This document shows, piece by piece, positions 19,020 to 30,349 of a stretch of 64,000 nt of DNA. The stretch comes from Heterotrichella gracilis (lineage: Eukaryota; Sar; Xanthophyceae; Tribonematales; Xanthonemataceae). Location: NCBI GenBank assembly GCA_032358255.1, contig JAULBX010007329.1:1-64000 (forward strand), in the 5' to 3' direction. The translations under genes were made by a program, and so were the position numbers. The first letter of the stretch is position 1. Each line of letters begins with the position of its first letter. Below the pieces are notes generated by a model that saw only the letters and a list, made by a program, of their open reading frames with translations, made no database searches and was not told the DNA's origin.

Positions 19020-22000
19020 ATGTCGGTGACTTCTATGACGTCTACTCGTTCACGAGTTGCGGTGAGTGTGGAGTGCACCTTTCAGCGGCTTGTCACACGG
19101 TGGTCCATTGAAGCATGGTGTCAGCTATGCAACCTCACCTTGCTATCAGCATAGTCTGGAATGTAAACTCAGCACGTCCAACCTGACGTGTCTATATGTC
19201 CAGATCACAGCTGTTGTTCCAGTATACTCCCTGGTTTGCTACAATGCACTGGGCGTGGGGAGGCCATGACGGGGCATTTGTGCAAGCTGTGTTAACGACA
19301 CCGTGTGGATCTTGTGCAGGCTGCCGGTATGGCAGTGGGCAACTCGATCGCTTATGTTGCGCCCCATATCGCTGGGGCTATCGACATCATGGTTGTCAGC
19401 CACCCTGACGAATCCCGAAAGAGCTCCCCTTTCTATGGTGAGTGAGGTCCCCTGTGGGCATATGACACATCACTCAAGTTGCCCGATCTGGGCTTTATAC
19501 CAGCAGCCATACCACCACCTTCACCTAAACATATCCAACTCAAACCACCACCGTTTCTGCATCTTCCCTGCATATTGGGCAAATGTGTGCATGCCAGTTG
19601 TCACGGTGTATGCTTTGGCATGATGATCTGGCCTATAAAAATAAGCACTTGTTCCCCACCTCAAAACATAACGCTGTTCTGCTTTTCGCCTGCGTGGCAC
19701 TGGTGGTTTTGGCATTGCTCAACACACTCACTGTTGTTTGCGCTGCATGCAGTGCGCTTTGGCAAGTACACAGGCCTCCGTTCCAGAGATAAGCGAGTGC
19801 GTGTCACAGTTAACGGTAAGCACTGTGCAGAGCATACCAATTACTCTGACAACCTTGCATCTATGATTGCGATGTCTTGCACCTGTGACCTATGGTGCGC
19901 CTGACACGTCATGGCTGTGGTCACCATGGGGGTGCGCCGGCCTATGTCTTGCATAGGCCTTGGCGCGGCATGGCACCCTCATGGTAGATTCTGCACGCGA
20001 GGCGCTGCACATACGTTGCCAGACCTGTCATGTGCCATGGGCATGCTGGTGCATCATGCGTGTACCAACGGTGGCATTACACGTGCAATTTTGCATCTGT
20101 GAACTATAATTGCATCGCGATAAGTCATGGCATGTTGATAAAATCATGGCATGCTGCTGCACGCAAGGCACTGCATTGCAACATGGCATGCTGGTGCATC
20201 ACGCTGATTCGTTGTTTATGGGTTGGAGTCATTGCAACATGGCATGCTGGTGCACCTGATTCGTTGCTTATGGGATTGGAGTCATTGCAAGCTGTGCCTG
20301 TCCTGCCTGCAGACGTGGATGCGGACTTCGTGATGCACCTGGGGCGCACCGGGGAGGCGTACTTTGTGCAGGAAGCAATAGAGGAGGTTGAAGGTGGGTA
20401 AGCACCCTGATCGTGCTTTTAAGGTTCAGGGTTTAGGGTTTAGGGTGTTGGGTGTTGGGGCTACGGGTACATTGTGCAGGCAGCTATAGAAGAGGTTGAA
20501 GGTGGGGGCACAGCCTGAATTGTGCTTTAGGGTTTAGGGATTAGGGTTTAGGGTGTTGGGACTAGGGGTGCATTATGCAAGAAGCCATAGAGGAGGTTGA
20601 AGACGCGTTACATGCCTTTGGCCGTCTCAGTGCACCCTGCCCAATCGCCTGCGCACCCCACAAAAGCATGCTCATGCACGGTCCCAAGCATCAAATCTGC
20701 GTTGGCGCAGATCTGACCCAGCTATGTAGTCACATGCATTCCAGCAATACCAGCAGGATTGCTGGCCAGCCTCGCACATTGTGACACCATTCACTCCAGC
20801 ACGTGTTTTCCCATGCAGAGGATGAGATCCTCGAGTTTGAGGAGGCTACCCTGAGTGGCCTGTTCTCCCCACCCAGCGGCTACTACCAAGCACCTTTTGG
20901 GGTGGCTCACTCGCTATTCTAGGGTATCACATGCATCCGAGCGGTTGACAGTCAGCACTTGTACCCTGGCACCATTCACACCAGCACATGTTTGCTCGTG
21001 CAGAGGATGAGATCTTGGAGTTTGAGGAGGCTACCCTGAGTGGCCTGTTCTCCCCACCCAGCGGGTACTCCTCGGGGGATGAGCCCAGCTCGGCGGCGCA
21101 GGCGCGGCGGCGATCCATCCACCTTGCCATGGAGGAATACAACAGGACGCAAGGGGGGAAAGGTGGGTGCTAGGGTTTAGGTCCAAAGTTTGAATTGGGT
21201 TGGGTTGGGTTGGGTGCATCACGCGAGGCAATAGGGCAGCGCAGGCGGCGCGGCGGCGGTCGATCCACCTTCCAGTGGAGGAGAGCAACAGGACGCAAGG
21301 TGGTGCAGGTGGGTGTTTGAGGGTTTTGGGATTAGGGTTTAGGGTTCAAAGCTTGAAGTGGGTTGGGTGCATCACAGCTAGCAAGAGGGGGGGGCAGGCG
21401 CTGCGGGGCTAGATCCACCTGGCCATGGAGGAATGCAACAGGACGCAAGGGTCGGCAGGTGGGTGTTCTCGTGCATGAAATGAAATATTGACAGGGACAA
21501 TGCATGTGAACCATGTGGCAATATAATCATGTGTGCCTGGCCATGCCACGTGCAGTACCCATGCCTGACCCGCATGTGACTCAGTAAAGAGGTCTAACAA
21601 GGCATTTAAAACATTTCAAATAGTTTCATTGAAATAGTATCTTGAAAAATCATAAGTATTTTAAATGCTTTCTATGTAGGAACAACTGGTGAAATTTCCA
21701 GTTTCGTAAATTTTCAACTAGTTTTTCTGTGTGCTTCTGCCCTGCAGGTGGCAATGGCGCCACCCAGGCAGCTGATGGGATGTTCCCGGCAGACTGGGGG
21801 CGCAAGCAAGGGGAGCCGCCAGGTGGCGCACCGCAGGCGCATGTGACGGTGGAGCTCCAGGTGGGCCACCTTGCACTGATTGCCCACAATTTAATTTAAT
21901 CAGCATTTTCCATCCGGGCCATGTCAAATTATGCATACATGGGATGCGGGTGCATGAATAAATCATGCGTCATTTTTGTTACAATGGGAGCCGCCAGGTG

Positions 22001-25000
22001 GCGCACCGCAGGCGCATGTGACGGTGGAGCTGCAGGTGGGTTCACCTGGCATTAATTTCATGCATCCAGGCCATGCCACAGTATGCATACATGCGATGGG
22101 GCCGCATGAAGGGGAGAAATGTATCACGGTATTTCAAGGGGTGCCAGGCGCCCCACATGCGCATGCGATGGTGGAGCTGCCTCATCCACAGGCAATGCAA
22201 TATGCACTTGTAATTTCCTCTCCTTTAATATAACTGTTCTCTTCTCCTGTTTGCGCGCAGGTCCGAGATCCCAATGGCCATGTGAACGGCCCGGTGCACG
22301 TACTGCTGTTTGTCCAGGAGTTTGCAGCACAGCAGGTGGTGATCCACAAGGGGGAGGAAGAGAGCAGAGAAAACGGGCCGGAGGCGGGCGTGGCGTTCCC
22401 GGGATACCGGCTCAGGTATGGGGCATGCAGGCGGCTGAAGAAGTCAAGCGTTATCAGTGGTGAATGTTGTCCATGTGTGGCATGTGGTAATCGCCAGTTT
22501 GTCCTCCTCTAGACCCGTCTTCAATTCCTAAACCCTCAACACCCGATCTTTTTCACTATAATATACCCCCCACCTGCAGGTCCGAATTATCCTTCAGCGA
22601 TTTCTCACAACCCAGCGGGTCAAGCCAGCCAGTTGGGGGTCAAAGCAGGCCATACGGGGATTCCAGCGCGATGCCTGGGGACTCCAGCACGTTTCTGGGA
22701 GGATCCAGCACCGCCATTGATGCAGCAGGTGCGGGCATGTGTACAAGGATGTTGCGACGCTGCATTAGGGTTTGGAGGTTAGGGGTTTGCACAATTGTGA
22801 GCGTGCATGTGCATGTCAACGTGCAGGATCGAGGGGTTCTAAATTTAGCAAGGTCTGGGTAGAGTGTGGGTAGGCTTTGATGCCTTAGGTGTTTTATCCA
22901 TGTGCACTCCTCTTGACCTCGAGCGCACTTCTCGTCCCCTGAATAACTGTCGTCCCCTCGCTCCCCCTGCAGAATCTGCTGAGTTGGATGACACCGCCAC
23001 CTCCCCCCTGACACCACCCACCTCCCCCTTTGACCCCAACTGCACTTCCCCCCCTCTGAAAATTTCCTCCCCTTGCAGAATCCGCTGAGTTGGATGACAC
23101 CGCCACCTCGCCCCTGACGCCGCCCACCTCCCCTTTCGACCTCAACCCACGGCGGCAGGGGGGCGGGGCTGACGTCTCCCCCTTGCGGCTGCCACCCATG
23201 TCGCCCCTGGAAGGGATTGCGACCACTGGTGAGGGCTCAACATTCTCAAACCCTGGTTTTTTAATCATTGAAATATTATGTAACATAATTGTACAAATAC
23301 CCCTCCACCCATGTCGCCAGACCACTGGTGAGGGCTCATCATTTAAACCTTGAATTTAAGGAGAATAAAATCTCATGTAACATGATTGCATACAATATCC
23401 CTCCACCCATGTCGGCCCTGGAAGCGATTGCGACCACTAGTGGGGGCTCGTCGTTTAAAATCCCTTTTTTGAAAAGGTTTCAAAATAATGTAGCATAATT
23501 GCATATAATACCCCTCCTGGAAGGGATGGCGACCACTGGTCAGGCTGGTGTTCAGGAGGCCATGCCTTGGTGTGACTAGAATGCACGTGGTTGGCGTGTG
23601 TGCCAGCACTTCCCTGTGGAGGTATCTATGCATCCTATGCATCGAGTGCCTTGGCAATCACAGTGGGGACCAGCTGGCACATGGGGCTGGTGCCTTGCCC
23701 ATGCAGTTGCCACCCATGATGCCATTTCCATGGCTCCTGCCGCGTAAAGGCCGTCGGTTTCTTCTTAATTCTAGGCTCCTGCTGTGGAAAAGTCCCTGTT
23801 TTTTCATTCTTCTCCTATTACACCACACGCTCGTCGTTGCTGCGCCCTACTGTATCTTTTGAAATGTTGGTTCCTGTTTTGTTGCAAAGGTGGAGCTAGG
23901 GCAGTGGCACGCCAGCCCCAGCAATGGCGGTGCGCACGCAGCCCCAGCCACGCCATCTGTTTTTATTCCAAAAATCACTTACTCGTTCAAAATTTTTGGT
24001 TCCTGCTGTGTAGCTGCAGGGGTGGATCAAGAGCAGGGGCTCGCCAGCCCCAGCAACGGCGGTGCGCACTCAGCCCCAGCTGCAACCCCCGACATGCTGG
24101 AAGCAGGGGGCTCCAGCCCGATTCCCATCGCTCAAAATGGGGGTGGGGGTGCACATTGGCGGAGAGAGACCACCGAGGGCGAAGGTACTGTTTTGTTTAG
24201 GGTTTGGGATTCAGGGCTTAGGTTTTAGGGTACACGTAGGCGAGGGTTGGCCACGGAGGGCGACGGTACTGCGGGAATTGGCAGGGGTGTGCGGCAGTGC
24301 ATTGGGACCTGGGGAAATATAGAATTATTTCAAGTAGTGGGCTACCCGTGGGCGGGGAATTACATAAATGCATGATTGGGGCTCCAGCCATGTACCCACT
24401 GCGCAGAAAGGGAGTAGTCACCCACAGCACCCTGCAATGAACCCTAAACCCTTGATCCAAAAACCCTAACCCTGATTCTTTTCCTGGCCACAGGAGCTGT
24501 ACCTAGCAGCCCGGAGGGAACCAGCCTGGGCGGGTCGCCACCACAACCCTACACCCTTGATATTAAAACCCTAACCCTAATCTCCCCTGGCCACAGAACC
24601 CTATCCTGTACCCAGCAGCCCCGAGGGAACCAGCCTGGGCGCTTCCCCCTCAGACCCCTTCCTTGGGGCTTCCCCCTCGGACGGCTACCTGGGCGACTCC
24701 GAGTTTGGCAGATTTCCGTCCACCACCCTGCAGGTGCGAATGTCCCCAACCGGAACCCTAACCCAAACCCTGGATTCCCATCCACCACCCTGGGGGTTTG
24801 CATGTCAGTTACAATTGGAAGTCACAGTTCCATTACTTCACATGATGCAACTGTCTTCACATAATGCAACTGTCTTCACATGATGCAACTGTCTCGGTTT
24901 TGGTTACTCAAGCCTTTGAAGCCACTAAGCTTGTCAATACTTCATGAGTAAAATGCAATAAGTAAATCACTAGGCTTTCACTGCAAATACTGTGTCAAGA

Positions 25001-28000
25001 ACTGACTGCCCTACTCGCCCTGCAGCCGCCAGTTTCCGCCGCATCCGCCCCACCCGCGCTTGCGGTTGACCTCAGCATGAGCAGCAGTGTGCTGGATGCC
25101 TTCGACAGCGGCATCCTCCCCACAGCCGAAGTATTACTACCCCCTGTGGGCTCCCCGCACAAGTCCCGGGTGTCGGGCGGTGGGGGGGTGGGGGGTGCGG
25201 TGCCCGACAGCCCTGTGGGGGGTGCCAGCAGCCGGGATGGTTGGGAGCTGATGGGAAGCTTTGAGATCTCGCTGTGTAGGGGGGACCTGGAGCCATGCAT
25301 GAGGTGGGTGGTGTGGCGGTGGGTGATGGGGGTTAGGAGGGGTTGGAAGCCAATGAAGTCATGTGAAATATGTACTCATGAGAGGAGAGAACATGTTTTT
25401 GTCATATTCTGTTGATTAATATTGAAAAATGCCTTGTTTTATTCTAGAAAGATGATCACAAAGGGGAATGTGCGCATGGGGACATATCACCCATTTGTTG
25501 TGCGACACCGCTCTGTGCATCTGGTGAGCACGCCATCCCTCCCGTGCCCATCCCCCTTCCCCTCCCCGCAGCCCGCCCGATGCCCTGGTGGCCTTTGAGC
25601 GCCACAAGGTGAGCGAGGCAGAGATGCGCGCGGGGGGGGCATCCATCCTGGCCTCCCCAGACCTGGTGGTGCGGATCAGCACCACCCTCTACGCCTGGCA
25701 GGATGCGGCGCCGATCGTTCTCGGCTTGCTCGCTTTTGGCGCGGGGTATGCCGACGCCATCACCGGAGTCCCAGGGCTTGCGGTGATCCCCGCCCCCGAC
25801 GAGGGGGCGGGGGCCAAAGGGGGTTTGGACGGGGAGGATGTGGGGATGGCGGTGGGGGGCGAGGAGGGCAAGAAGACCAGCTGGGGTTGGCTTTTCCGGT
25901 GGAAGGGGGCGAGGAAAACGGGGGCGCCCATGCTTGGGGATGCGCTCAAGGTGGAGTCTGCGCCGCAGCTGGGGGGGGGGAGGGAGGGTGGGGCTTCGGG
26001 GCGCCAGCGCACCGTGCGGCGGAAAAAACAGGTGCGCCACCAAAGACACCCTAAACCCTACACCCTAAACCCTACAGTGATGGGCCTGGCAGCCATGACT
26101 TCCCCTCTGCCTTCCCCTTTGCCTTCCTCGTTGCCTTCCCCTCTGCCGGTGCTGGTAACCAAGAGCACGGTGCGGCGGAAGGAACAGGTGGGCTGCTGCA
26201 CACGGTAACGGTTGCACTTGCAGTATCTAAACCAAAACAACGCATTACCAACATCACCGCTAGCCTAATGCGCGCACCGGCCGGCCCCACACATGCACAC
26301 CAATGCGGCCCTCTCATGTGGCTTCATCCCCCCACTCCCAGGTTCTTGTGAAGAAGCGCGCATTTGTGCCCTCGCCGGAACAGCTGTCCCAGCTGCCCCT
26401 GTCCCTGGGACAGAACACCATCACCTTCACCTTTGGGAAAACCACGCTGCGCGCCTACGTGTATTACTACCGCTGGGATATCAAGTTGGTCATCTCAGAT
26501 GTGGATGGGACCATCACCAGGTAATTCTTTCAAAATCCTTACCAGCGCTGGGCTAAACCCTAAACCCATCACGTGTATTATTACCGCTGGGACATCAAGT
26601 TGGTAATCTCGGATGTGGATGGGACCATCACGCGGTACGATCAATTGAAAGTTTAGCGCTTAGATATTATAGTTTAGGGTCGGGGTTTAAACTGTAGGGT
26701 AAAGCTTTGAGGGTAGGTCGCAAGATTGTACAAGTGCTGGGAGGTCAATCTGGTGGTGCCTGATGTGAATGGGACCATCACCAGGTAATTTCTTCAAAAC
26801 CCTTACCAGCGCTGGGCTAAACCCTGAACCCTTCACGGGTATTATTACCGCTGGGACATCAAGCTGGTGGTCTCGGATGTGGATGGGACCATCACGCAAG
26901 GTACTTTAGGGTTTAACGCCTAGCTTTGACATGAAGTAACCCTCAATGTTTCTCGCTTGCCGTTGCTGCCTCAATTGATTCTAAGAATTGACTTTGTCCA
27001 TTCAGTGTCCGCTCAATTCACAAAAGTAGTAATTGTCCATTCAGTTATTCCGAGTACACACTCATCGTCTATTCTGTGCCAAAGTGCACGATTGTCCATT
27101 TTGTGTTCACTTTGACACAGGTCGTACCCAAGTGTCCTTGTTTGTCTGAAGTCTAACAAGGACCTTGATCGATCGCCTCTAGGTCTGACCTGCTGGGCCA
27201 TGTGCTCCCCCACATGGGCTACGACTGGTCGCACTTTGGGGTCACGCGCCTGTTCAACAACATCAGGAAAAACGGCTACGAGATCATGTTCCTGAGCTCG
27301 AGGGCCATTGCACAGGTGGGTGGAGGGTGTTTTGTTACCCTTATACCCTAGACAGAGCTGAAACCTAAACCCCCGATGAGCATGGTATCATGTTCCCCAG
27401 CTCGAGAGCCATTGCACAGGTGTGTGGAGGGTGTTTTTGTTACCCTAATACCCTAGACAGGGCTGAAATTCAAAACTTGAAAACCCTAAGGAGCATGAGA
27501 TCATGTTCCTCAGCTCGAGAGCCATTGCACAGGTGGGGGTGGGTGGAATGTGGGGATATACAGGATTAGGGTTTTAGGGTACATGATATGAACACCTTAA
27601 TACCCTAACCAGAGCTACATCCAAAACCCTCATGGGCATGTGCCACCCCTTGCCTAAACCCTGAAAACCCTCCTCCCTCCGCATGTGCAGGCCAGCATCA
27701 CGCGTGATTTCCTCGACACGCTCACCCAGGGGGAGCACAAAATGCCCTAAACCCTAAAACCCTAAAACCTAAAAACCCTAAAACCCTCCTCCCTGCGCAT
27801 GTGCAGGCCAGCATCACGCGGGACTACCTGCACACACTCATTTAAGGGGAGTACACCATGCCCCTAAAACCCTAGAACCCTACAGCCCTAAATCCCTGAC
27901 GCGGGACTACCTGTACACGCTCATCCAGGGGGAGCACACCCTGCTCTAAAACCTAAACCCTAAAACCCTCTCCCATGCGCAGGCCAGCATCACGCGGGAC

Positions 28001-30349
28001 TACCTCCACACCCTCACCCAGGGGGAGCACACAATGCCTACGGGTCCCGTCATCATCTCGCCAGATGGGCTCTTCCCATCGCTCTACAGGTGGGTACTGT
28101 GGGTGTGGGTATGCAGCGTCTGCTGATGTGGTGGGTGGGTGCGGTGGTGGATATGTGATGGTGTGCGTTGGTGGTTGGTGTGGGTGAAATTAGCTGTGTG
28201 GTGGCGCTGCGTCGCTTGTAAACCCTTCACCCCAACCCTAAATTAGCTGTGTGGGGGCAATGCATCGCTTGTAAACCCTTCACCCCAACCCTACATTACT
28301 GCAATTATCTCGCCCAATGTGCTCTTCCAGTCACCGTATGTGTACAGATAGGAGTGTAGTGGGGTGGGGGTGTTGGTGTTGGTGTGTGGGGTGTGTGATT
28401 TGGGCTGTGCCATGGGAAATCATGCCTGTGGCCTGAACCGTAACAAACCCTAACTCCAAACACTAACCCTAACCAGTGGCCTGTGTTGTGCAGGGAGCAG
28501 GTGCTGCGCAAGCCGCATACCCTAGCCCTAACCCTAATCCAAACCCTAAACCCCAACCAGGGACATGTGCTGTGCAGGGAGCTGGTGCTGCCCAGGCCAC
28601 ACACCCTAGCCTAACCCCTAAGAAACCTTAATTTCAAACCCTAAACCCTAATCTGTGCTGTGCAGGGAGCTGGTGCTGCGCAGGCCACACGAGTTCAAGA
28701 TAAGGTGCGGGGTGATGAGCTCATGGTTCTGGTGCGGTTGGCTGTAAGTGGTGGTGGCGGTGACGAGGGTTGGTGTGGGTGACGAGTGGTGGTGTGGTGG
28801 GTGGTGGTGTGGGTGGCGGGTGGTGGGTGGCTCTGAGTACTGTGTGTGGCGGGTGGCACTTTGGGTGGTGATGCTCTGGTGGGCGTGGTGTTGGGCACAC
28901 CTGAGCTTAGGGTTTAGGGTTTAGGGTTTAGGTCAAGACTCCCAACCCTGCTGGTCCTAATCCCTGCTGGTTTTAAACCCTGCTTTCTTCCTTTTCCACA
29001 GCTGCTTGGAGGGTATTCGCGCGCTGTTCCCGCCCGATTGGAACCCCTTCTACGCCGGCTTTGGCAACAGGGATACCGACGAGGTGTCGTACCTGTCGGT
29101 GGGGGTGCCGGCCAACAAGATCTTCATCATCAACCCCAAAGGTGCGAGCGGCGCCCTGGAAACCCTGCACCCTAAACCCTACAACCTACACCCTTAACCC
29201 CAAAGGTGTGCTGGGCGCAGGCATGGGAAGCATACCGGACTGCTCAGAACCCATCACGCACCTTACAGAAACGTGATCAGAATTGTCGCCAGGCACAAAT
29301 CAGGGGGGAAGCATATAACTGACCGCCACCGCCACCACTGCGGCAGCCACAACGTGCCGCCACCTGGCGCACACACATGCTGCCACCCTGGCACACACAC
29401 ATGCAGCCACTCGCAAAGCTAGCTCCGCTGCGCCCTGAGCAGCGTGCAGACCTCCACTTGGAATGCATGTACCTAACCAACACCGTCGCCACAACCACCA
29501 CTATAACATCCACCACCGCCATAACAACGCCATTAATCCCCACCCACCCACCCACACCACCACCCACCCCCCGCAGGCAAGCTGCGCCGCGCCCTGAGCA
29601 GCGTGCAGGTTCCCACCTGGAATGCGTGTGCCTTGCATGCACCGTCGTTGTAACCACCACAACCACCACTTTCACAACGAATACAGTCACAACGACAACC
29701 ACTCCCCTTTACCACCCCATCACCACCACCACCACCACCCACCCCACCCCCCGCAGGCCAGCTCACCATCAATGCCGCATTTGCATAACCACCATCATTA
29801 CCACCACCACACAATCCCAGACCCTAAAACCTAAACCCTAATCCTAAACAACCCACCCCCCGCAGGCCAGCTGCGCCGCGCCCTGAGCAGCGTGCAGACC
29901 TCCACATGGAACCTAGTCACAGTGAACGAGCTGGTTGACGATATTTTCCCCCCCTTGGGCGCCCAAGGAACCCCGGGGGGCCCTGTGGAGGAGGCCTTCA
30001 GCGACTTCAACTACTGGAAGGTGGCCACGCAGGTGCGGTCACAGGCCGTACAATACGCATTCAAATTCCAGCTGTTGTGCCATTTAAGTCATTCATGCTG
30101 TGGCCCTGCTCCAAACCCTAAGCCCTAGACCCGGCTGGTGGTGGTGGACAGTTGCGTTGTCCGTATCTCTAAACCCTAAATCCTATACTTTTAAACCTGC
30201 GCCCTACCCCGTGCAGGTGCTGGTGGACCAACTGCCTGGCCCTTTCCCATAAACCCCAAACCCTAGACTGAAAGAACCCTAAACCCTACCCTGTGCAGGT
30301 GCTGGTGGACAGTGATGGGGAGGAGTTCCAAGACGCCATGGACTCGTGA
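19020..30349 (+). CDS. lipin / phosphatidate phosphatase (PAH1-like), 961 aa, 20 exons
   Basis: Mg2+-dependent dephosphorylation of phosphatidate to diacylglycerol, controlling triacylglycerol and membrane lipid synthesis; cytosolic, acting on membranes. Exons 19020-19061, 19320-19437, 19753-19815, 20313-20393, 21004-21162, 21748-21860, 22261-22415, 22580-22728, 23079-23228, 24020-24184, 24597-24733, 25026-25303, 25572-26031, 26342-26520, 27183-27315, 27983-28089, 28666-28704, 29002-29141, 29866-30032 and 30299-30349 total 2,886 bases and stay in phase. [24 protein letters not shown], then PFYVRFGK and GRTGEAYFV. The middle is Ser/Pro-rich and probably disordered. [19 protein letters not shown], then ISDVDGTIT with the catalytic DxDGT at 743-747, [36 protein letters not shown] and [15 protein letters not shown] long acidic-basic insert separates LVVRI from DVDGT. 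The ATG follows an in-phase exon 1 of 14 codons. Confidence 0.93.
20430..20604 (+). repeat. two echoes of lipin exon 4 with TTTAGGG spacers
   Basis: The end of exon 4 (GTGCAGGAAGCAATAGAGGA, then GGTTGAAGGTGGG) recurs at 20476-20507 and 20572-20604. Each is preceded by GGTTTAGGGTTTAGGGTGTT strings, so the unit of about 100 bases is [telomere-like run + exon end]. The first echo keeps a donor-like GGTGGG. Confidence 0.85.
20810..20900 (+). repeat. echo of lipin exon 5 upstream of the true exon
   Basis: AGAGGATGAGATCCTCGAG, then TTTGAGGAGGCTACCCTGAG through CCCAGCGGCTACT, is nearly identical to 21002-21065 and keeps the GCAG acceptor. It then diverges, and no donor follows, so use of this acceptor would derail the frame. 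Confidence 0.85.
21215..21465 (+). repeat. two echoes of lipin exon 5 end
   Basis: CGATCCATCCACCTT(C/G)C(C)A-type blocks followed by GGAGGAGAGCAACAGGACGC and GGAGGAATGCAACAGGACGC recur at 21258-21310 and 21408-21462. Each is followed by a GCAGGTGGGTG donor-like string and TTTAGGG or GGTTGGGT repeats. Confidence 0.85.
21980..22190 (+). repeat. two echoes of lipin exon 6 end
   Basis: GGGAGCCGCCAGGTGGCGCA, then CCGCAGGCGCATGTGACGGT, at 21986-22035 is almost identical to 21812-21860, including the CAGGTGGG donor. A weaker copy lies at 22140-22182. Confidence 0.88.
22960..23040 (+). repeat. echo of lipin exon 9 with intact acceptor
   Basis: CTCCCCCTGCAGAATCTGCT, then GAGTTGGATGACACCGCCAC, repeats 23067-23105 almost exactly, including the acceptor. 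It lies 108 bases upstream. Splicing here would put a stop in frame inside the true exon, so it is a strong decoy. Confidence 0.85.
23300..23550 (+). repeat. three echoes of lipin exon 9 end
   Basis: CCCTCCACCCATGTCG, then GACCACTGGTGAGGGCTC-type blocks, recur at 23299-23341, 23398-23450 and 23508-23540, with TGTAACATAATTG or similar AT-rich intron bases copied between them. Confidence 0.8.
23885..23950 (+). repeat. echo of lipin exon 10
   Basis: GCAAAGGTGGAGCTAGGGCA, then CGCCAGCCCCAGCAATGGCG and GTGCGCACGCAGCCCCAGC, copies 24014-24080, with TTCCTGTTTTG intron context duplicated. About 130 bases separate the copies. Confidence 0.8.
24420..24545 (+). repeat. echo of lipin exon 11 start with CCCTAAACCC
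   Basis: CCTGGCCACAGGAGCTGTAC, then CTAGCAGCCCGGAGGGAACC, copies 24587-24635 including the acceptor. It is preceded by AACCCTAAACCCTTGATCC and followed by CCCTACACCCTTGATATT, the same telomere-like context as the true exon. Confidence 0.85.
24838..24895. repeat. three tandem ~20-base units in lipin intron 11
   Basis: CTTCACATGATGCAACTGT and close variants occur three times in a row. Confidence 0.85.
26565..26900 (+). repeat. three echoes of the lipin catalytic exon 14
   Basis: Copies at 26569-26635, 26735-26786 and 26838-26899 keep codons for YRWDIKLV and SDVDGTIT or a variant (the second reads PDVNGTIT). A larger unit of [exon end + GTAATT intron start + GCGCTGGGCTAAACCCT + echo] is itself duplicated with an offset of ~266 bases (26521 versus 26787). 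The catalytic motif is therefore present four times in the gene; only the first is joined to complete flanks. Confidence 0.9.
27375..27532 (+). repeat. two echoes of lipin exon 15 end
   Basis: ATCATGTTCCCCAGCTCGAG, then AGCCATTGCACAGGTGTGTG, and ATCATGTTCCTCAGCTCGAG, then AGCCATTGCACAGGTGGGGG, copy 27283-27320 with donor. A GTTACCCT(A/T)ATACCCTAGACAG-type intron block is copied with them. Confidence 0.9.
27688..27980 (+). repeat. three echoes of lipin exon 16 stitched by CCCTAAA runs
   Basis: GCCAGCATCACGCGTGATTT, then CCTCGACACGCTCACCCAGG, at 27691; a second at 27807; a third, lacking its start, at 27898. Each stops within the GGGGAGCACA...ATGC or CTGC block and passes directly into CTAAACCCTAAAACCC, which leads to the next copy. 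The true exon at 27983 continues beyond that point. Confidence 0.92.
28490..28615 (+). repeat. two echoes of the 39-base lipin exon 17
   Basis: TGTGCAGGGAGCAGGTGCTG, then CGCAAGCCGCAT, at 28491, and TGTGCAGGGAGCTGGTGCTG, then CCCAGGCCACAC, at 28573, both run into ACCCTAGCC(CTAA)CC strings. The true exon at 28666 runs on to a donor instead. Confidence 0.88.
28905..28935. repeat. TTTAGGG run in lipin intron 17
   Basis: GAGCTTAGGGTTTAGGG continues as three or four uninterrupted GGGTTTA units. Confidence 0.8.
29415..29645 (+). repeat. two echoes of lipin exon 19 start
   Basis: GCTGCGCCGCGCCCTGAGCA, then GCGTGCAGGTTCCCACCTGG, at 29581 keeps the CCCGCAGGC acceptor. GCTGCGCCCTGAGCAGCGTG, then CAGACCTCCACTTGG, at 29428 lacks it. 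CACCACC-rich intron DNA fills the gaps. Confidence 0.88.
30128..30250 (+). repeat. two echoes of the last lipin exon start
   Basis: GGCTGGTGGTGGTGGACAGT at 30131 and GTGCAGGTGCTGGTGGACCA at 30214 copy GTGCAGGTGCTGGTGGACAG at 30294, with CCCTAAATCC- or CCCAAACCCTAG-type strings between. Confidence 0.8.

Noticed and set aside
27001-27180. Repeated TTGTCCATT-type strings ahead of lipin exon 15 as a tandem element
   Set aside because: Only three loose occurrences of ATTGTCCATT with irregular spacing; could be chance in AT-rich intron DNA.
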